Positions 51,784 through 63,665 of a stretch of 64,000 nt of DNA are shown piece after piece (the stretch's first letter is position 1; the number at the start of each line of letters is the position of its first letter). The translations under genes and the position numbers were made by a program. This DNA is from Mycolicibacterium litorale. GTDB taxonomy: Bacteria > Actinomycetota > Actinomycetes > Mycobacteriales > Mycobacteriaceae. The notes under the pieces are model-generated. The model saw only the letters and a list, made by a program, of their open reading frames with translations. It made no database searches and was not told where the DNA came from. The stretch lies in assembly GCA_002007745.1 (NCBI GenBank), contig CP019882.1, positions 3,286,001-3,350,000 on the forward strand, read 5' to 3'.

Positions 51784-52827
51784 CTAGCTGGTAGAGGCCA
51801 GGCACCCGGCCGTGCAGTACCTGCCGTCGACGCTGGACCCGTAACCTGGAACGGGTTGAGTACCAACGACTCTGGCCGGATCACGCCCATCTCTGATCTC
51901 ATCGAGCAGGTCGAGCACCAAGCGGGCGAAGCGTCGCTGGGCATTGGGTGTGGACGCCCGGGCCAGCGCGATCCCCAATTCGTCGGCCTGCTCGCGCAAC
52001 TCGTTGTCCAGATCCCAGACCACCTCGATGTGATCGGAGACGAAGCCCACCGGGCAGACCACCACGGCTGTCGTGCCGGATTCTGCCAACGCTGAAAGGT
52101 GGTCACCGACATCGGGTTCGAGCCACGGCACCTGAGGCGGACCGGACCGGGACTGCCACACCACGTCATAGTCCCGGAACCCGGCGGCCGCGGCCACCAG
52201 GCTCGCGGCGTACCGAACCTGTCGCGCATACAGATCCGGCCCGCACCGGTCAGCGGCGCGCAGCGGTATCGAATGCGCGGTGAAGACCAGGCGGGCATCG
52301 TCCCGCACCGACGCGGGCAGGGTTGCGGCCGCCGCTGCGATCGCATCGGCGAACATCGCCACCAACAGGGGATGGTCGAAGAACTGCCGCATCTTGACCA
52401 GCTCGGGTGCACCCTCGCCGACGGCGGCCCGGGCCCGGGCGATGTCCTCCTGATATTGGGCGCACCCGGAATATCCACCCCACGCTGACGTGGCGAACAC
52501 CGCGGCGCGGCGCACACCGTCAGATTTCATCTCCGCGACGGTTTCCTCGATCATCGGATACCAGTTGCGGTTGCCGAAGTACACCGGCAGCCGTTCACCG
52601 CGGTCGGCGAGTTCGGCACTGATCTCCCCGATCAGGGCACGGTTGATCCCGTTGATCGGGGAGACACCGCCGAAATGCAGATAATGCTCGGCCACGCTGG
52701 TCAGCCGCTCCGGAGGTATGCCGCGCCCGCGAGTCACGTTCTCCAGAAACGGCATCACCTGCTCGGGACCCTCCGGACCGCCGAAGGACAGCACCAGCAG
52801 CGCGTCGAACTCGGTGGGGACGGCCAT
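51784..52827 (-). CDS. cpfC: Ferrochelatase (coproporphyrin III type)
   Basis: Inserts ferrous iron into the porphyrin in the last part of haem synthesis; actinobacterial members use coproporphyrin III. 347 residues. Visible are the opening [25 protein letters not shown], the catalytic His in [10 protein letters not shown] near 185, and the acidic metal-path stretch [18 protein letters not shown] near 265. Near the C-terminus two Cys (YCTAGC) remain of the 2Fe-2S ligands known in mycobacterial ferrochelatase. It is also called hemH or hemZ in this genus. It starts 4 bases after the inhA stop, third gene of the fabG1-inhA-cpfC operon. Confidence 0.95.
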   Translation of the reverse strand: MAVPTEFDALLVLSFGGPEGPEQVMPFLENVTRGRGIPPERLTSVAEHYLHFGGVSPINGINRALIGEISAELADRGERLPVYFGNRNWYPMIEETVAEMKSDGVRRAAVFATSAWGGYSGCAQYQEDIARARAAVGEGAPELVKMRQFFDHPLLVAMFADAIAAAAATLPASVRDDARLVFTAHSIPLRAADRCGPDLYARQVRYAASLVAAAAGFRDYDVVWQSRSGPPQVPWLEPDVGDHLSALAESGTTAVVVCPVGFVSDHIEVVWDLDNELREQADELGIALARASTPNAQRRFARLVLDLLDEIRDGRDPARVVGTQPVPGYGSSVDGRYCTAGCLASTS

Positions 52828-52831
52828 CTCG

Positions 52832-53641
52832 CTAGAGCAACTGGGTGCTGGCGCCGCCGTCGGCGTAGATCACCGTGCCGGTGGTGGCGGGCAACCACTC
52901 TGAGATCAGGGCGCAGACCGTCTTGGCGACCGGGGTCGGATCCTTCATGTCCCAGCCGAGCGGAGCACGCTGATCCCAGCCCTCCTCCAGGAGCTGCATC
53001 TGGGCACCCGCCTCGTCACCGAGCGCGCCACCCACGATCGCACTCATCGCCAGCGTGCGGATTGGCCCTGCCGCAACCAGATTCGAACGCACACCGTAAG
53101 CACCGGCCTCGCGCGCGACGAACCGGTTCACCGATTCCAGTGCACTCTTGGCGACCGTCATCCAGTTGTAGGCCGGCATCGCGCGGGTCGGGTCGAAGTC
53201 CATCCCGACGATGCCGCCGCCGCGGTTGATGATCGGCAGGGTGGCCTTGGCCAGCGACGCGTAGGAGTACGCCGAGATGTGGATGCCCTTGGCGACATCC
53301 TCGTAGGGCGCGTCGAAGAACGGATTGACGCCCATCCCGGTCTGCGGCATGAAACCGATGGAGTGCACCACGCCGTCGAGCTTGTTGCCCTCACCGATCA
53401 CCTCGGTGACCCGACCGGCCAGGCTGTCCAGGTGCTCCTGGTTCTGCACGTCGAGTTCAAGCAGCGGTGCCGGCTTGGGCAGCCGGTCGATGATGCGCTG
53501 GATCAGGCGTAACCGGTCGAAGCCGGTGCACACGATTTCGGCACCCTGCTCCTGGGCGACCCGGGCGATGTGGAACGCGATGGACGAGTCGGTGATGATC
53601 CCGGTGACCAGGATGCGCTTGCCTTCGAGCAAACCTGCCAT
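52832..53641 (-). CDS. inhA: NADH-dependent enoyl-ACP reductase InhA
   Basis: FAS-II enoyl reductase that finishes each elongation cycle in mycolic acid synthesis and is the target of isoniazid-NAD. 269 residues, the same length as in M. tuberculosis. Visible: NADH-binding [22 protein letters not shown] at the start (key part [13 protein letters not shown]), Ser94 in [10 protein letters not shown], and the catalytic Tyr158 and Lys165 in [14 protein letters not shown]. The residues near Ile21 and Ser94 look wild-type compared with remembered resistance positions. It follows fabG1 by 57 bases and precedes cpfC by 4 on the same strand. Confidence 0.98.
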   Translation of the reverse strand: MAGLLEGKRILVTGIITDSSIAFHIARVAQEQGAEIVCTGFDRLRLIQRIIDRLPKPAPLLELDVQNQEHLDSLAGRVTEVIGEGNKLDGVVHSIGFMPQTGMGVNPFFDAPYEDVAKGIHISAYSYASLAKATLPIINRGGGIVGMDFDPTRAMPAYNWMTVAKSALESVNRFVAREAGAYGVRSNLVAAGPIRTLAMSAIVGGALGDEAGAQMQLLEEGWDQRAPLGWDMKDPTPVAKTVCALISEWLPATTGTVIYADGGASTQLL

Positions 53642-53698
53642 GTGAAAGTCCTTCTCTCTAGCTCGTTCTGGTCCTAGTGACGCTGTGCCGGTGTGGGT

Positions 53699-54457
<759 letters not shown>

Positions 54458-54479
54458 TCAGCTCGCTTTCCTGAAAATT

Positions 54480-54532
54480 GCGATTTGGGCGCGCTCGCCG
54501 TCGCTGAACGACGAAAAGCGCGCCCAAATCGC
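54480..54532 (-). terminator. Long two-part hairpin between the moxR1 operon and fabG1
   Basis: GCGATTTGGGCGCGCT (54480-54495) and AGCGCGCCCAAATCGC (54517-54532) are a perfect 16-bp inverted repeat. Its 21-base loop holds a second stem, CGTCG-CTGAA-CGACG. On the minus strand the stem is followed by AATTTTC, a modest U-run. It lies 8 bases after the VWA gene stop and should insulate fabG1 from upstream transcription. Confidence 0.8.
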
Positions 54533-54539
54533 CCCAAAC

Positions 54540-55547
54540 TCAGCCCGGAAGTCGGCGGTTGATCAGCAGCGCCGCCAGCGCGGCCAGCGCCAGCACCAGC
54601 GCCCCGAGCCGCAGCCAGCCGGTGCTCGCCTCACCCTTGATCGTCTCGTAGCCGATCTGGTCCTGCAGGGAGGTGAACACCTCCTTGAGTTGCTGCAGGC
54701 TCGACGCGGTGTAGGCGTTGCCGCCGGAGAGCTCGGCGATCTTCTTCAGCATCTCGTCGTCGACCGGCACCGGCTGGCGCTGGTCGTTGATCTCGACGTA
54801 GCCGTACGGGGTACCGAAGGACACCGTCGAGATCGGCACGCCCTGGTCCTTGGCGGTGCGCGCGGCGGTGAAGGCGCCCTTGGGGTTGTCCGGGTTGGAG
54901 GGCACGGTCTCCTTGCCGTCGGACATCAGCACGATCCGTGCCGGCGGCGGGGTGTCGCCGCCGCCGATGACGGCCCCCACGGTGGCGATGGCCTGCAGCG
55001 AGGTGAAGATCGCCTCGCCGGTGGCCGTGCGGTCGGCCAGTTGCAGCTTGTCGATCGCCTGCTTAGTGGCCTCGCGGTTGGTGGTCGGCGACACCAGCAC
55101 CGTGGCCGTGCCGGCGTAGGCGATCAGGCCCAGGTTGATGCCGGGAGTCAGCTGGTCGGCGAACTGCTTGGCGGCCTCCTGCGCGGCGGCCAGCCGGCTG
55201 GGCTCCACGTCGGTGGCGCGCATGGACTGCGAGACGTCGATGGTCAACATCACCACCGCTCGGTTACGGGGGATGCGCACATCATGGGTCGGTCCGGCCA
55301 TCGCGACGGTCAGCAACACCAGCGAGGCGACCAGCAGGATCGCCGGCAGATGGCGCCAGCGGCTGGGTCGTTTGGGTGCAACGCTTTCCAGCAGCTCCAT
55401 GTTCGCGAACCGCAGGACCCGCTTCTGGCGGGCCACCTGGACGACGACGTAGAGACCGACCAGTCCCGCGACCACGAGCAGGAACAGGAAGAACCACGGG
55501 TGTTCGAAGCCGGACAGCGTCATCGGCCCGAGCAGCGGCAACGTCAT
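54540..55547 (-). CDS. VWA-domain membrane protein (Rv1481-like), MoxR operon
   Basis: A 335-residue BatA-type protein: two N-terminal membrane segments (about 15-36 and 62-84), an extracytoplasmic von Willebrand A domain with a full MIDAS (DVSQS near 104, a Thr in NREAT, and MSDGKE near 210), and a C-terminal membrane segment (about 310-330). In MoxR operons such proteins work with the AAA+ ATPase as chaperones for metal or cofactor insertion or envelope complexes; the client is unknown. Its ATG overlaps the DUF58 stop (ATGA). Last gene of the operon, ended by the hairpin at 54480-54532. Confidence 0.92.
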   Translation of the reverse strand: MTLPLLGPMTLSGFEHPWFFLFLLVVAGLVGLYVVVQVARQKRVLRFANMELLESVAPKRPSRWRHLPAILLVASLVLLTVAMAGPTHDVRIPRNRAVVMLTIDVSQSMRATDVEPSRLAAAQEAAKQFADQLTPGINLGLIAYAGTATVLVSPTTNREATKQAIDKLQLADRTATGEAIFTSLQAIATVGAVIGGGDTPPPARIVLMSDGKETVPSNPDNPKGAFTAARTAKDQGVPISTVSFGTPYGYVEINDQRQPVPVDDEMLKKIAELSGGNAYTASSLQQLKEVFTSLQDQIGYETIKGEASTGWLRLGALVLALAALAALLINRRLPG

Positions 55548-56488
55548 TGGCTACCTGCCAGCGCGCCGCGGCGACGGGACGCGACGAAGCGCACGATGTC
55601 GGCGATCCAGTCCCGGTCGGTGCGCAGCGTCATCAACGGTGCCCCGCAGCGCCGCAGCGTCCGGGCGACTTCGTCACGGTGGGCCGCGGCGGCCCGTGCG
55701 AAGTCGTCGCGAAGCTGCGCATCGATGGTGAACTCGCGGGTGACCCCGGACTCGGTGTCCTGCAGGATCACGTCGCCGACGTCGGGCAGTTCGACGTCGC
55801 GCGGGTCGAGCACCTCGATGCCCAGCACCTCGTGCCGGGCGGCGATCGCGCGCAACGGGCGCATCCAGTTGATCGGTCCGAGGAAGTCGCTGATCACCAC
55901 CGCCATGCCCCGCCGGCGTTCCGGCCGACGCAGTCCGTCGATGGCGGCGGCCAGATCGCCACGCACCCCGACCGGTGCCCGCGGCGCGGTGGCGATGGCA
56001 CGCAGCAGCGTCTGCTCGTGCTGGCGTCCGGAACGCGCGGGCACCCGCACCACGGAATCCCCGTTGGCGATCAGCGCGCCGATGCGGTTGCCGCCACCAC
56101 TGTTCAGGTAGGTGATCGCCGCGGCCGCAGCGACCGCCAGATCACGCTTCTCGCAGCCGGTGGTGCCGAAGTCCAGGCTCGCCGACATGTCGACCACCAG
56201 CCAGGTCTCCAGCTCGCGGTCGGCGATCATCTGCCGCACGTGCGGATGGGTGGTGCGGGCGGTGACCGACCAGTCCATCCGGCGCACGTCGTCGCCGGGC
56301 TGGTAGAGCCGCGACTCCCCCGGCTCCGAGCCGGGCCCGGGGATCAACCCGAGGTGGTTGCCGTGCAACACGCCGTCGAGTTTGCGTCTGACCGTCAGCT
56401 CGAGAGTGCGCAGCGCGGCCGACAACTTGGCGTCACCGATCTCACCGCGCTGGAACGACGGCGGGTGGACGGTTTGCGACTCGCTCAC
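55544..56488 (-). CDS. DUF58-domain protein (Rv1480-like)
   Basis: A 314-residue cytoplasmic protein with the DUF58 core ([41 protein letters not shown]; key parts [18 protein letters not shown]) and a VWA-like fold ([12 protein letters not shown] near 98, VVISDFLGP near 195). It is the standard middle partner between MoxR ATPases and VWA membrane proteins. Function of the set is chaperone-like by family knowledge. GTG start overlaps the moxR1 stop (GTGA), and the 3' end overlaps the VWA gene by 4 bases, so all three are coupled. Confidence 0.92.
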   Translation of the reverse strand: MSESQTVHPPSFQRGEIGDAKLSAALRTLELTVRRKLDGVLHGNHLGLIPGPGSEPGESRLYQPGDDVRRMDWSVTARTTHPHVRQMIADRELETWLVVDMSASLDFGTTGCEKRDLAVAAAAAITYLNSGGGNRIGALIANGDSVVRVPARSGRQHEQTLLRAIATAPRAPVGVRGDLAAAIDGLRRPERRRGMAVVISDFLGPINWMRPLRAIAARHEVLGIEVLDPRDVELPDVGDVILQDTESGVTREFTIDAQLRDDFARAAAAHRDEVARTLRRCGAPLMTLRTDRDWIADIVRFVASRRRGALAGSQ

Positions 56489-57603
56489 CGACCGTTGGCG
56501 CCGGCCGCGGCAGGAACCACCGGGGGCGCCGAATGTCCTTGCTGCGGAACGGCGTTCACCTGGGGCAGGGCCACGGTCTGCAGGATCCGGTTGATCACCG
56601 TCTCGGCTTTGACGTCATCGGCCAACGCGTCGTAGGTGAGCACCAGGCGGTGGCGCAGCACGTCGGGGATGACGTCGATGACGTCCTGCGGGATGACGTA
56701 GTCGCGGCCGCGGACCAGCGCCAGCGCGCGGGCGGCGGCGATGACGCCGAGCGACGCGCGCGGCGAGGCGCCGAAAGCCACCCAGGACTTCACGTCGTTC
56801 ATGCCGAACTGTTCGGGCCTGCGGGTGGCGGTGATGACGCGCACGACGTAGTCGACCAGGGCGTGGTGGACGAAGTTGTTGGCCGCGACTTCCTGCAACC
56901 GCTGCAGGTCGCCGGTGTTGAGGATCTGCTTGGGCTCCGGCGGGGTGACACCCATCCGGTAGATGATCTCGCGCTCTTCCTCCGGCGACGGGTAGTCGAC
57001 GTTGATCTTGAACAGGAAGCGGTCGCGCTGCGCTTCCGGCAGCGGGTACACACCCTCGTTCTCGATCGGGTTCTGGGTGGCCATCACCAGGAACGGCTTG
57101 GGCAGCGGGTAGTCCTTGCCGCCGATGGAGATCTTGCGCTCGGCCATGACCTCCAGCAGGGCGGATTGGACCTTTGCCGGCGCGCGGTTGATCTCGTCGG
57201 CCAGCAGGAAGTTGCACATGACCGGGCCGAACTCGGTGTCGAACTCCTCGCGGCCCTGGCGGTAGATGCGCGTACCGATGATGTCGGTCGGCACCAGGTC
57301 CGGGGTGAACTGGATGCGGGCGAAGGTGCCGCCGACCACCTTGGCGAAGGTCTCGACCGCCAGCGTCTTGGCCACACCGGGGACACCTTCGAGCAGGACG
57401 TGACCCTTGGCGAGCAACCCCACCAGAATGCGCTCGACGAGTTGGTCCTGGCCGACGATGATGCGCTTGACCTCGAAGATCGCCCGTTCCAGGGTGTTCA
57501 CCTCGCCGGCCAGACCGTTACCGCCCGACGGCGGTGCGGCTGGGGCTCCGCTCGGCCCGGCGAACGATCCGGGGCCTGCGGGCGACCCACCTGGTGACGT
57601 CAT
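56485..57603 (-). CDS. moxR1: MoxR-family AAA+ ATPase
   Basis: A 372-residue AAA+ ATPase with a Gly/Pro/Ala-rich N-terminal tail (about 1-30). Walker A is in LLEGVPGVAKTLAVETF near 70, Walker B in FLLADEINRAPAKVQSALLEVM near 135 (key part LADEINRAPAKVQ), with sensor 1 in VMATQNPIE and sensor 2 Arg in GASPRASLGVIAAAR. MoxR proteins help assemble or activate partner complexes, using VWA proteins as adaptors. ATG 57603 matches the remembered Rv1479 start (MTSxGG); longer readings upstream look non-coding. First gene of the moxR1-DUF58-VWA operon; 131 bases after ripB's end-side neighbour on the same strand. Confidence 0.95.
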   Translation of the reverse strand: MTSPGGSPAGPGSFAGPSGAPAAPPSGGNGLAGEVNTLERAIFEVKRIIVGQDQLVERILVGLLAKGHVLLEGVPGVAKTLAVETFAKVVGGTFARIQFTPDLVPTDIIGTRIYRQGREEFDTEFGPVMCNFLLADEINRAPAKVQSALLEVMAERKISIGGKDYPLPKPFLVMATQNPIENEGVYPLPEAQRDRFLFKINVDYPSPEEEREIIYRMGVTPPEPKQILNTGDLQRLQEVAANNFVHHALVDYVVRVITATRRPEQFGMNDVKSWVAFGASPRASLGVIAAARALALVRGRDYVIPQDVIDVIPDVLRHRLVLTYDALADDVKAETVINRILQTVALPQVNAVPQQGHSAPPVVPAAAGANGR

Positions 57604-57733
57604 CGACTTCCTCCACGAGCTGTTGGGTTGAGCGGACACGCGGTGTCCTGCCACAACTATTCCAGGCGTTCTGAGATCCGTCGACGTCGCCCGGTTCGCT
57701 GGCGCGTCGACCGACAAGCCCCGGTCGCGTGGC

Positions 57734-58423
57734 CTACGTCTCGATGATGCGGGTCAGATAGGGCGTCATGCCCGCGGTGCGCACCGGGCTCACGGTGACG
57801 TGCCCGGCCGCCGAGGAGGCCTCGAGCATCTGGCCGTTGCCGAGGTAGAGCGCCACGTGCTGAGCGCCACCGGGGCCGTAGAAGATGAGGTCGCCGCGCT
57901 TGGCCTGCGAGGGCGGGATGTGCCGCCCGGCGTTGTACTGATCACCGGAGTACTTCGGGATCTGAACACCCACCCCGGCGAACGCATACCGGGTGAACCC
58001 CGAGCAGTCGTAGCCGATCTTGCCGGCGTCCTCCTCGACACCGGCGCTGGGGCCGTTGATCGCCCCACCGCCCCACGAATACGGCACACCGCGCTGGGAG
58101 GCGCCGCGGGCGATCACGTACTCGATGGCCTGGGGCCCGCTGACCCGTCCGCCCAGCATCGTCGACGGGCCGCCCCCGATGCCCAGCCCGGCCAGGAATT
58201 TGCGGCCCAGATCCATGGTCGCCTGGGCGGCCTGCTGGGTGACCTGCAGCGAGGCGTTGGCCACCGCGACGGGGTCACCGGGCGCCCCGGCGCTCAGCAG
58301 CTTGGGCAAGGTGGGATCCCACTCGCCCGGGTCGGCATTCGCCGGGCTGGCGCAGCCCAGCGCCAGCACCAGAGCGGTCAGGATCGTCCCGACAGTGAGG
58401 AGTCGAGAAGCTTTGCGGGACAT
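57734..58423 (-). CDS. ripB: Peptidoglycan endopeptidase RipB (NlpC/P60)
   Basis: A 229-residue secreted hydrolase that cuts the D-Glu to meso-DAP bond of stem peptides. A Sec signal peptide of about 30 residues ends in SPANA; a Cys in LALGCASP could mark a lipobox, but the cleavage site AxA is equally good. The NlpC/P60 domain covers about 95-229 with catalytic Cys in GYDCSGFTRYAF, His in GGAQHVALYLGNG, and the polar third residue downstream. Unlike RipA, no coiled-coil autoinhibitory region precedes the domain. It starts 13 bases after the ripA stop with GGAG in the gap, so the two are co-transcribed. Confidence 0.95.
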   Translation of the reverse strand: MSRKASRLLTVGTILTALVLALGCASPANADPGEWDPTLPKLLSAGAPGDPVAVANASLQVTQQAAQATMDLGRKFLAGLGIGGGPSTMLGGRVSGPQAIEYVIARGASQRGVPYSWGGGAINGPSAGVEEDAGKIGYDCSGFTRYAFAGVGVQIPKYSGDQYNAGRHIPPSQAKRGDLIFYGPGGAQHVALYLGNGQMLEASSAAGHVTVSPVRTAGMTPYLTRIIET

Positions 58424-58436
58424 GGGAACTACTCCG

Positions 58437-59903
58437 TCAGTATTCGATGTAACGCACGACGTACGGTGTCATGCCGCTGGTGCGCACGGGTGAGATCTTT
58501 ACCGAGGACCCGGTGTAGGGCGCCTCGAGCATCTGGCCCTGACCCAGGTAGAGGGTCACGTGCTGGCTGCCGCCGGGGCCGTAGAAGATGACGTCACCGC
58601 GGCGCATCTGGGCGGACGGGATCTTGCGGCCCATGTTGTACTGCGAGCCGGAGTAGTGCGGCAGCTTGATGCCGACGCCGGCGAACGCGTAGAGGATCAG
58701 CCCGGAACAGTCGAAGCCGACGGTGCCGGCGCCGCTGTCGATACCGTTGCTCGGGCCCGTGGCGGTACCACCGCCCCACGAGTACGGCACGCCCATCTGC
58801 GACATCGCTCGCCGGATCACGTACTCGGAAGCCTGGGCTCCGTACACATACGGGATGGCGCCGTTGGTGATTCCGGTGCTGTCAGGTGCGAGGATGCCCA
58901 GCTTCTGCAGGAAGCTCTTGCCCATCTGGGCCGTCGCCTGTGCCGAGCTCGAGGCGATCTGCAGCACCGCGTTGACGATCTGGATGGGATCACCGGAGAC
59001 GAAGGCACTGGGCACCGCCGGCAGCGTCAGATCCCATTCGGAGGCCTTGCCGTAGGGCACCTTGACCCCGGCCGGCGACGCCGACGGTCCGGCAGCCGGA
59101 TCCCAGCGGTCCCCCGGGGTCGCGGCACCCGGGGCGGCGGCACCCGGGGCGGCGGACTGCGGTACCGCGGCGGGCGAGTTCGCCGGCGCCGACCACTGGC
59201 GGGCCGCGTCGAGCTTCTGCTGGGCGGTGGTGCGCTCGGCGGCCAGCCGGTCGATCTCGGCCTGCTGGTCGGTGAACGTCTTCTTCGCGTCGGTCAGCGC
59301 GGTGACCGCGGACTGCTGACTGGCTTCGGCGTCGATCACGGCCTGATCGGCCTTCTGCTTCGCCAGTCGCGCCGCGGACTCCTTGTTGACCTGTTCGGTG
59401 CGGGCCCGCTGCAGATCACTCATGACCTGCTGGGCACTGACCGCCAGCGTCTGGCCGGCGCTCGCGGTGGAGATGATGTCCTCGGGGGTGCTGGCCATCA
59501 CCAGCGAGGCCGACGGTCCGTTGATGTAGGTGGCGGCAGCGAAGGTGTCGAACCGCTTCTGGGCGTCGGCGATGGCGGCGTTGGCGTCCTTGACGGCCTG
59601 CGCGCTGGCCTCGACCTGAGCATTGGCCTCGGCGGCGGCGTCGCGCGCGGTCTGCACGTCGACCAGGGCCTTGTTGACGCTCTCCTGCTCGGCCTGCACC
59701 TTGGCGCCGATGTCCTGCAGTCGCTGGTTGGCGTCGGCGACATCGGCGATCAGTGCCGCCATGGTGTCGGGCGCGGGCGCCGGCTCGGCCTTGGCCACCC
59801 CCGGCATGGTGAGCGTCAGGGCAACCGACAGCGCCAGCGGGCACATCGGCTTGGCGATGCGGATGGCCGGCCGGGAAAGAGAGCCGCGATCGGGACGTCT
59901 CAT
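58437..59903 (-). CDS. ripA: Peptidoglycan endopeptidase RipA (NlpC/P60)
   Basis: A 488-residue secreted endopeptidase needed for daughter-cell separation. A long signal peptide (about 1-40) ends in MPGVAKA. A coiled-coil region (about 45-250, rich in Ala, Gln and Asp) follows and is the autoinhibitory segment in M. tuberculosis RipA. A Pro/Ala/Gly-rich linker with AAPGAAAPGA comes next. The catalytic NlpC/P60 domain (about 345-488) has Cys in GFDCSGLILYAF and His in GSQHVTLYLGQG. ATG 59903 has GAGGAGA 12 bases upstream. The promoter region carries 9-bp GT(A/C)ACA repeats that look like MtrA boxes, in line with known MtrA control of ripA. Confidence 0.96.
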   Translation of the reverse strand: MRRPDRGSLSRPAIRIAKPMCPLALSVALTLTMPGVAKAEPAPAPDTMAALIADVADANQRLQDIGAKVQAEQESVNKALVDVQTARDAAAEANAQVEASAQAVKDANAAIADAQKRFDTFAAATYINGPSASLVMASTPEDIISTASAGQTLAVSAQQVMSDLQRARTEQVNKESAARLAKQKADQAVIDAEASQQSAVTALTDAKKTFTDQQAEIDRLAAERTTAQQKLDAARQWSAPANSPAAVPQSAAPGAAAPGAATPGDRWDPAAGPSASPAGVKVPYGKASEWDLTLPAVPSAFVSGDPIQIVNAVLQIASSSAQATAQMGKSFLQKLGILAPDSTGITNGAIPYVYGAQASEYVIRRAMSQMGVPYSWGGGTATGPSNGIDSGAGTVGFDCSGLILYAFAGVGIKLPHYSGSQYNMGRKIPSAQMRRGDVIFYGPGGSQHVTLYLGQGQMLEAPYTGSSVKISPVRTSGMTPYVVRYIEY

Positions 59904-59942
59904 TCGACTCTGGTCTCCTCTGCTCCACGTGCAGTCACGCCA

Positions 59943-60014
59943 GTAACAGATGTCACATGAGTCACATCAATAACAATGGCGACAGTTGCACCGTACGTCA
60001 CATTTGTCGCAGAG
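59943..60014. promoter_or_regulatory. Array of 9-bp MtrA-box-like direct repeats upstream of ripA
   Basis: GTAACAGAT, GTCACATGA, GTCACATCA and ATAACAATG follow each other without gaps at 59943-59978. A second pair, GTCACATTT and GTCGCAGAG, lies at 59997-60014. The 9-base spacing of GTCACA-like half-sites is the pattern known for the response regulator MtrA, which controls ripA in M. tuberculosis. The first array ends 40 bases from the ripA start. Confidence 0.68.
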
Positions 60015-60093
60015 GAAACTTCCGGCAAGAATTACATGTTTGTCATTTACGGGATGTTGCCGAAAAGTAATCTTATTGATTTGCCAGGGTGGG

Positions 60094-60657
60094 CTATTTG
60101 GCCTGGTCAACGGGGGTTTGGCTATTGCGCGCCCGGCGGGCCCGAAGCTGCAGAACTCGGGTCAAAACAGCGACCGCGGCGACCCCGATGACAAGCGCAA
60201 CGGTAAATCCCATCCAGGGAAAGTCGGGGGTTTCCAACTGGTCGACAAATGCCTGGGTGCCGACCACCGGATTGGGTGCCGTCTTGGCCACATCCTGGCC
60301 GGCTTCGAGGATGACCCGGTCGTAGGTGGTGCTGTAGGTTCCGGCCCACCCGGGGCTCAGGACCAGGACCGTGGCCCCGGGATCGTCCTGGCCGATCTCG
60401 GTGGCGATGTCCCGCAGCGGGGTGTCGATCGGCGGGCTGTTCGGCATCACCACGACCTTGAGGTCGATACCCCGCGCCTGGGCGTCGGCCACCACCTTCT
60501 GCAGTCCCGCGACATCCGCGGCAGGCGCGGCCACACCGTCGGAGGCCACATCGGCCTTCACCGCCGCCAGACACTGATCGACGGGCGTCGACGGGTCCAG
60601 CCCGATACTGCTGCACACCTCCACCGGAATGAAGGTCGGCGGGTGCGGAATCGTCAC
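60094..60657 (-). CDS. Single-pass membrane protein (Rv1476-like)
   Basis: A 187-residue protein with an N-terminal extracytoplasmic-looking domain (key blocks TFIPVEVCSSIGL, DVAGLQKVVADAQARGIDLKVVVM, ATVLVLSPGWAGTYS) and one membrane segment near 145-165 followed by a short basic tail (LRARRARNS). This topology resembles TPM-fold proteins. It keeps the position of Rv1476 between ripA and acn. GTG 60657 is preferred over the start at 60726 since it gives the expected length of about 186; no ribosome binding site settles this. Function unknown; in M. tuberculosis I recall a link of this gene neighbourhood to the cell envelope. Confidence 0.75.
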   Translation of the reverse strand: MTIPHPPTFIPVEVCSSIGLDPSTPVDQCLAAVKADVASDGVAAPAADVAGLQKVVADAQARGIDLKVVVMPNSPPIDTPLRDIATEIGQDDPGATVLVLSPGWAGTYSTTYDRVILEAGQDVAKTAPNPVVGTQAFVDQLETPDFPWMGFTVALVIGVAAVAVLTRVLQLRARRARNSQTPVDQAK

Positions 60658-60733
60658 GACCCCAGACCGTACCCCGGTCGGCACCCCGGGGGTGGCACCA
60701 CGCGCCGAGGAGGACAAGACTGACATCGGGAGC

Positions 60734-60749
60734 GTCGGCTCACGCCGAC
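60734..60749. promoter_or_regulatory. 6-bp dyad upstream of the acn promoter
   Basis: GTCGGC and GCCGAC with a 4-base spacer, between the divergent Rv1476-like gene and acn. It lies about 35 bases upstream of the acn -10 box. It may be a second regulator site for acn or belong to the opposite promoter. Confidence 0.3.
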
Positions 60750-60767
60750 ACCGTCCCGCCCGCTTTG

Positions 60768-60790
60768 CAGGACAACCGTACTGTTAGTAT
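60768..60790 (+). promoter_or_regulatory. AcnR-type operator and -10 box of acn
   Basis: CAGGACAACCGTACTG at 60768-60783 fits the published corynebacterial AcnR site CAGNACnnncGTACTG at every defined base. TAGTAT at 60785-60790 is the likely -10, placing the operator over the -35 and spacer, where a TetR repressor would block polymerase. The leader would be about 50 bases. Confidence 0.82.
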
Positions 60791-60845
60791 CGAGACGGAT
60801 GTCGACACAGCCCGTCGGCATCGATGAACAACGCCGGGAGTTGAT

Positions 60846-63658
<2,813 letters not shown>

Positions 63659-63665
63659 CGCCGAC

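Noticed and set aside
59951..59969. A Crp-type site (TGTGA-N6-TCACA) upstream of ripA
   Set aside because: TGTCACATGAGTCACA is one base off the consensus, but the surrounding 9-base direct repeats explain the sequence better as MtrA boxes.
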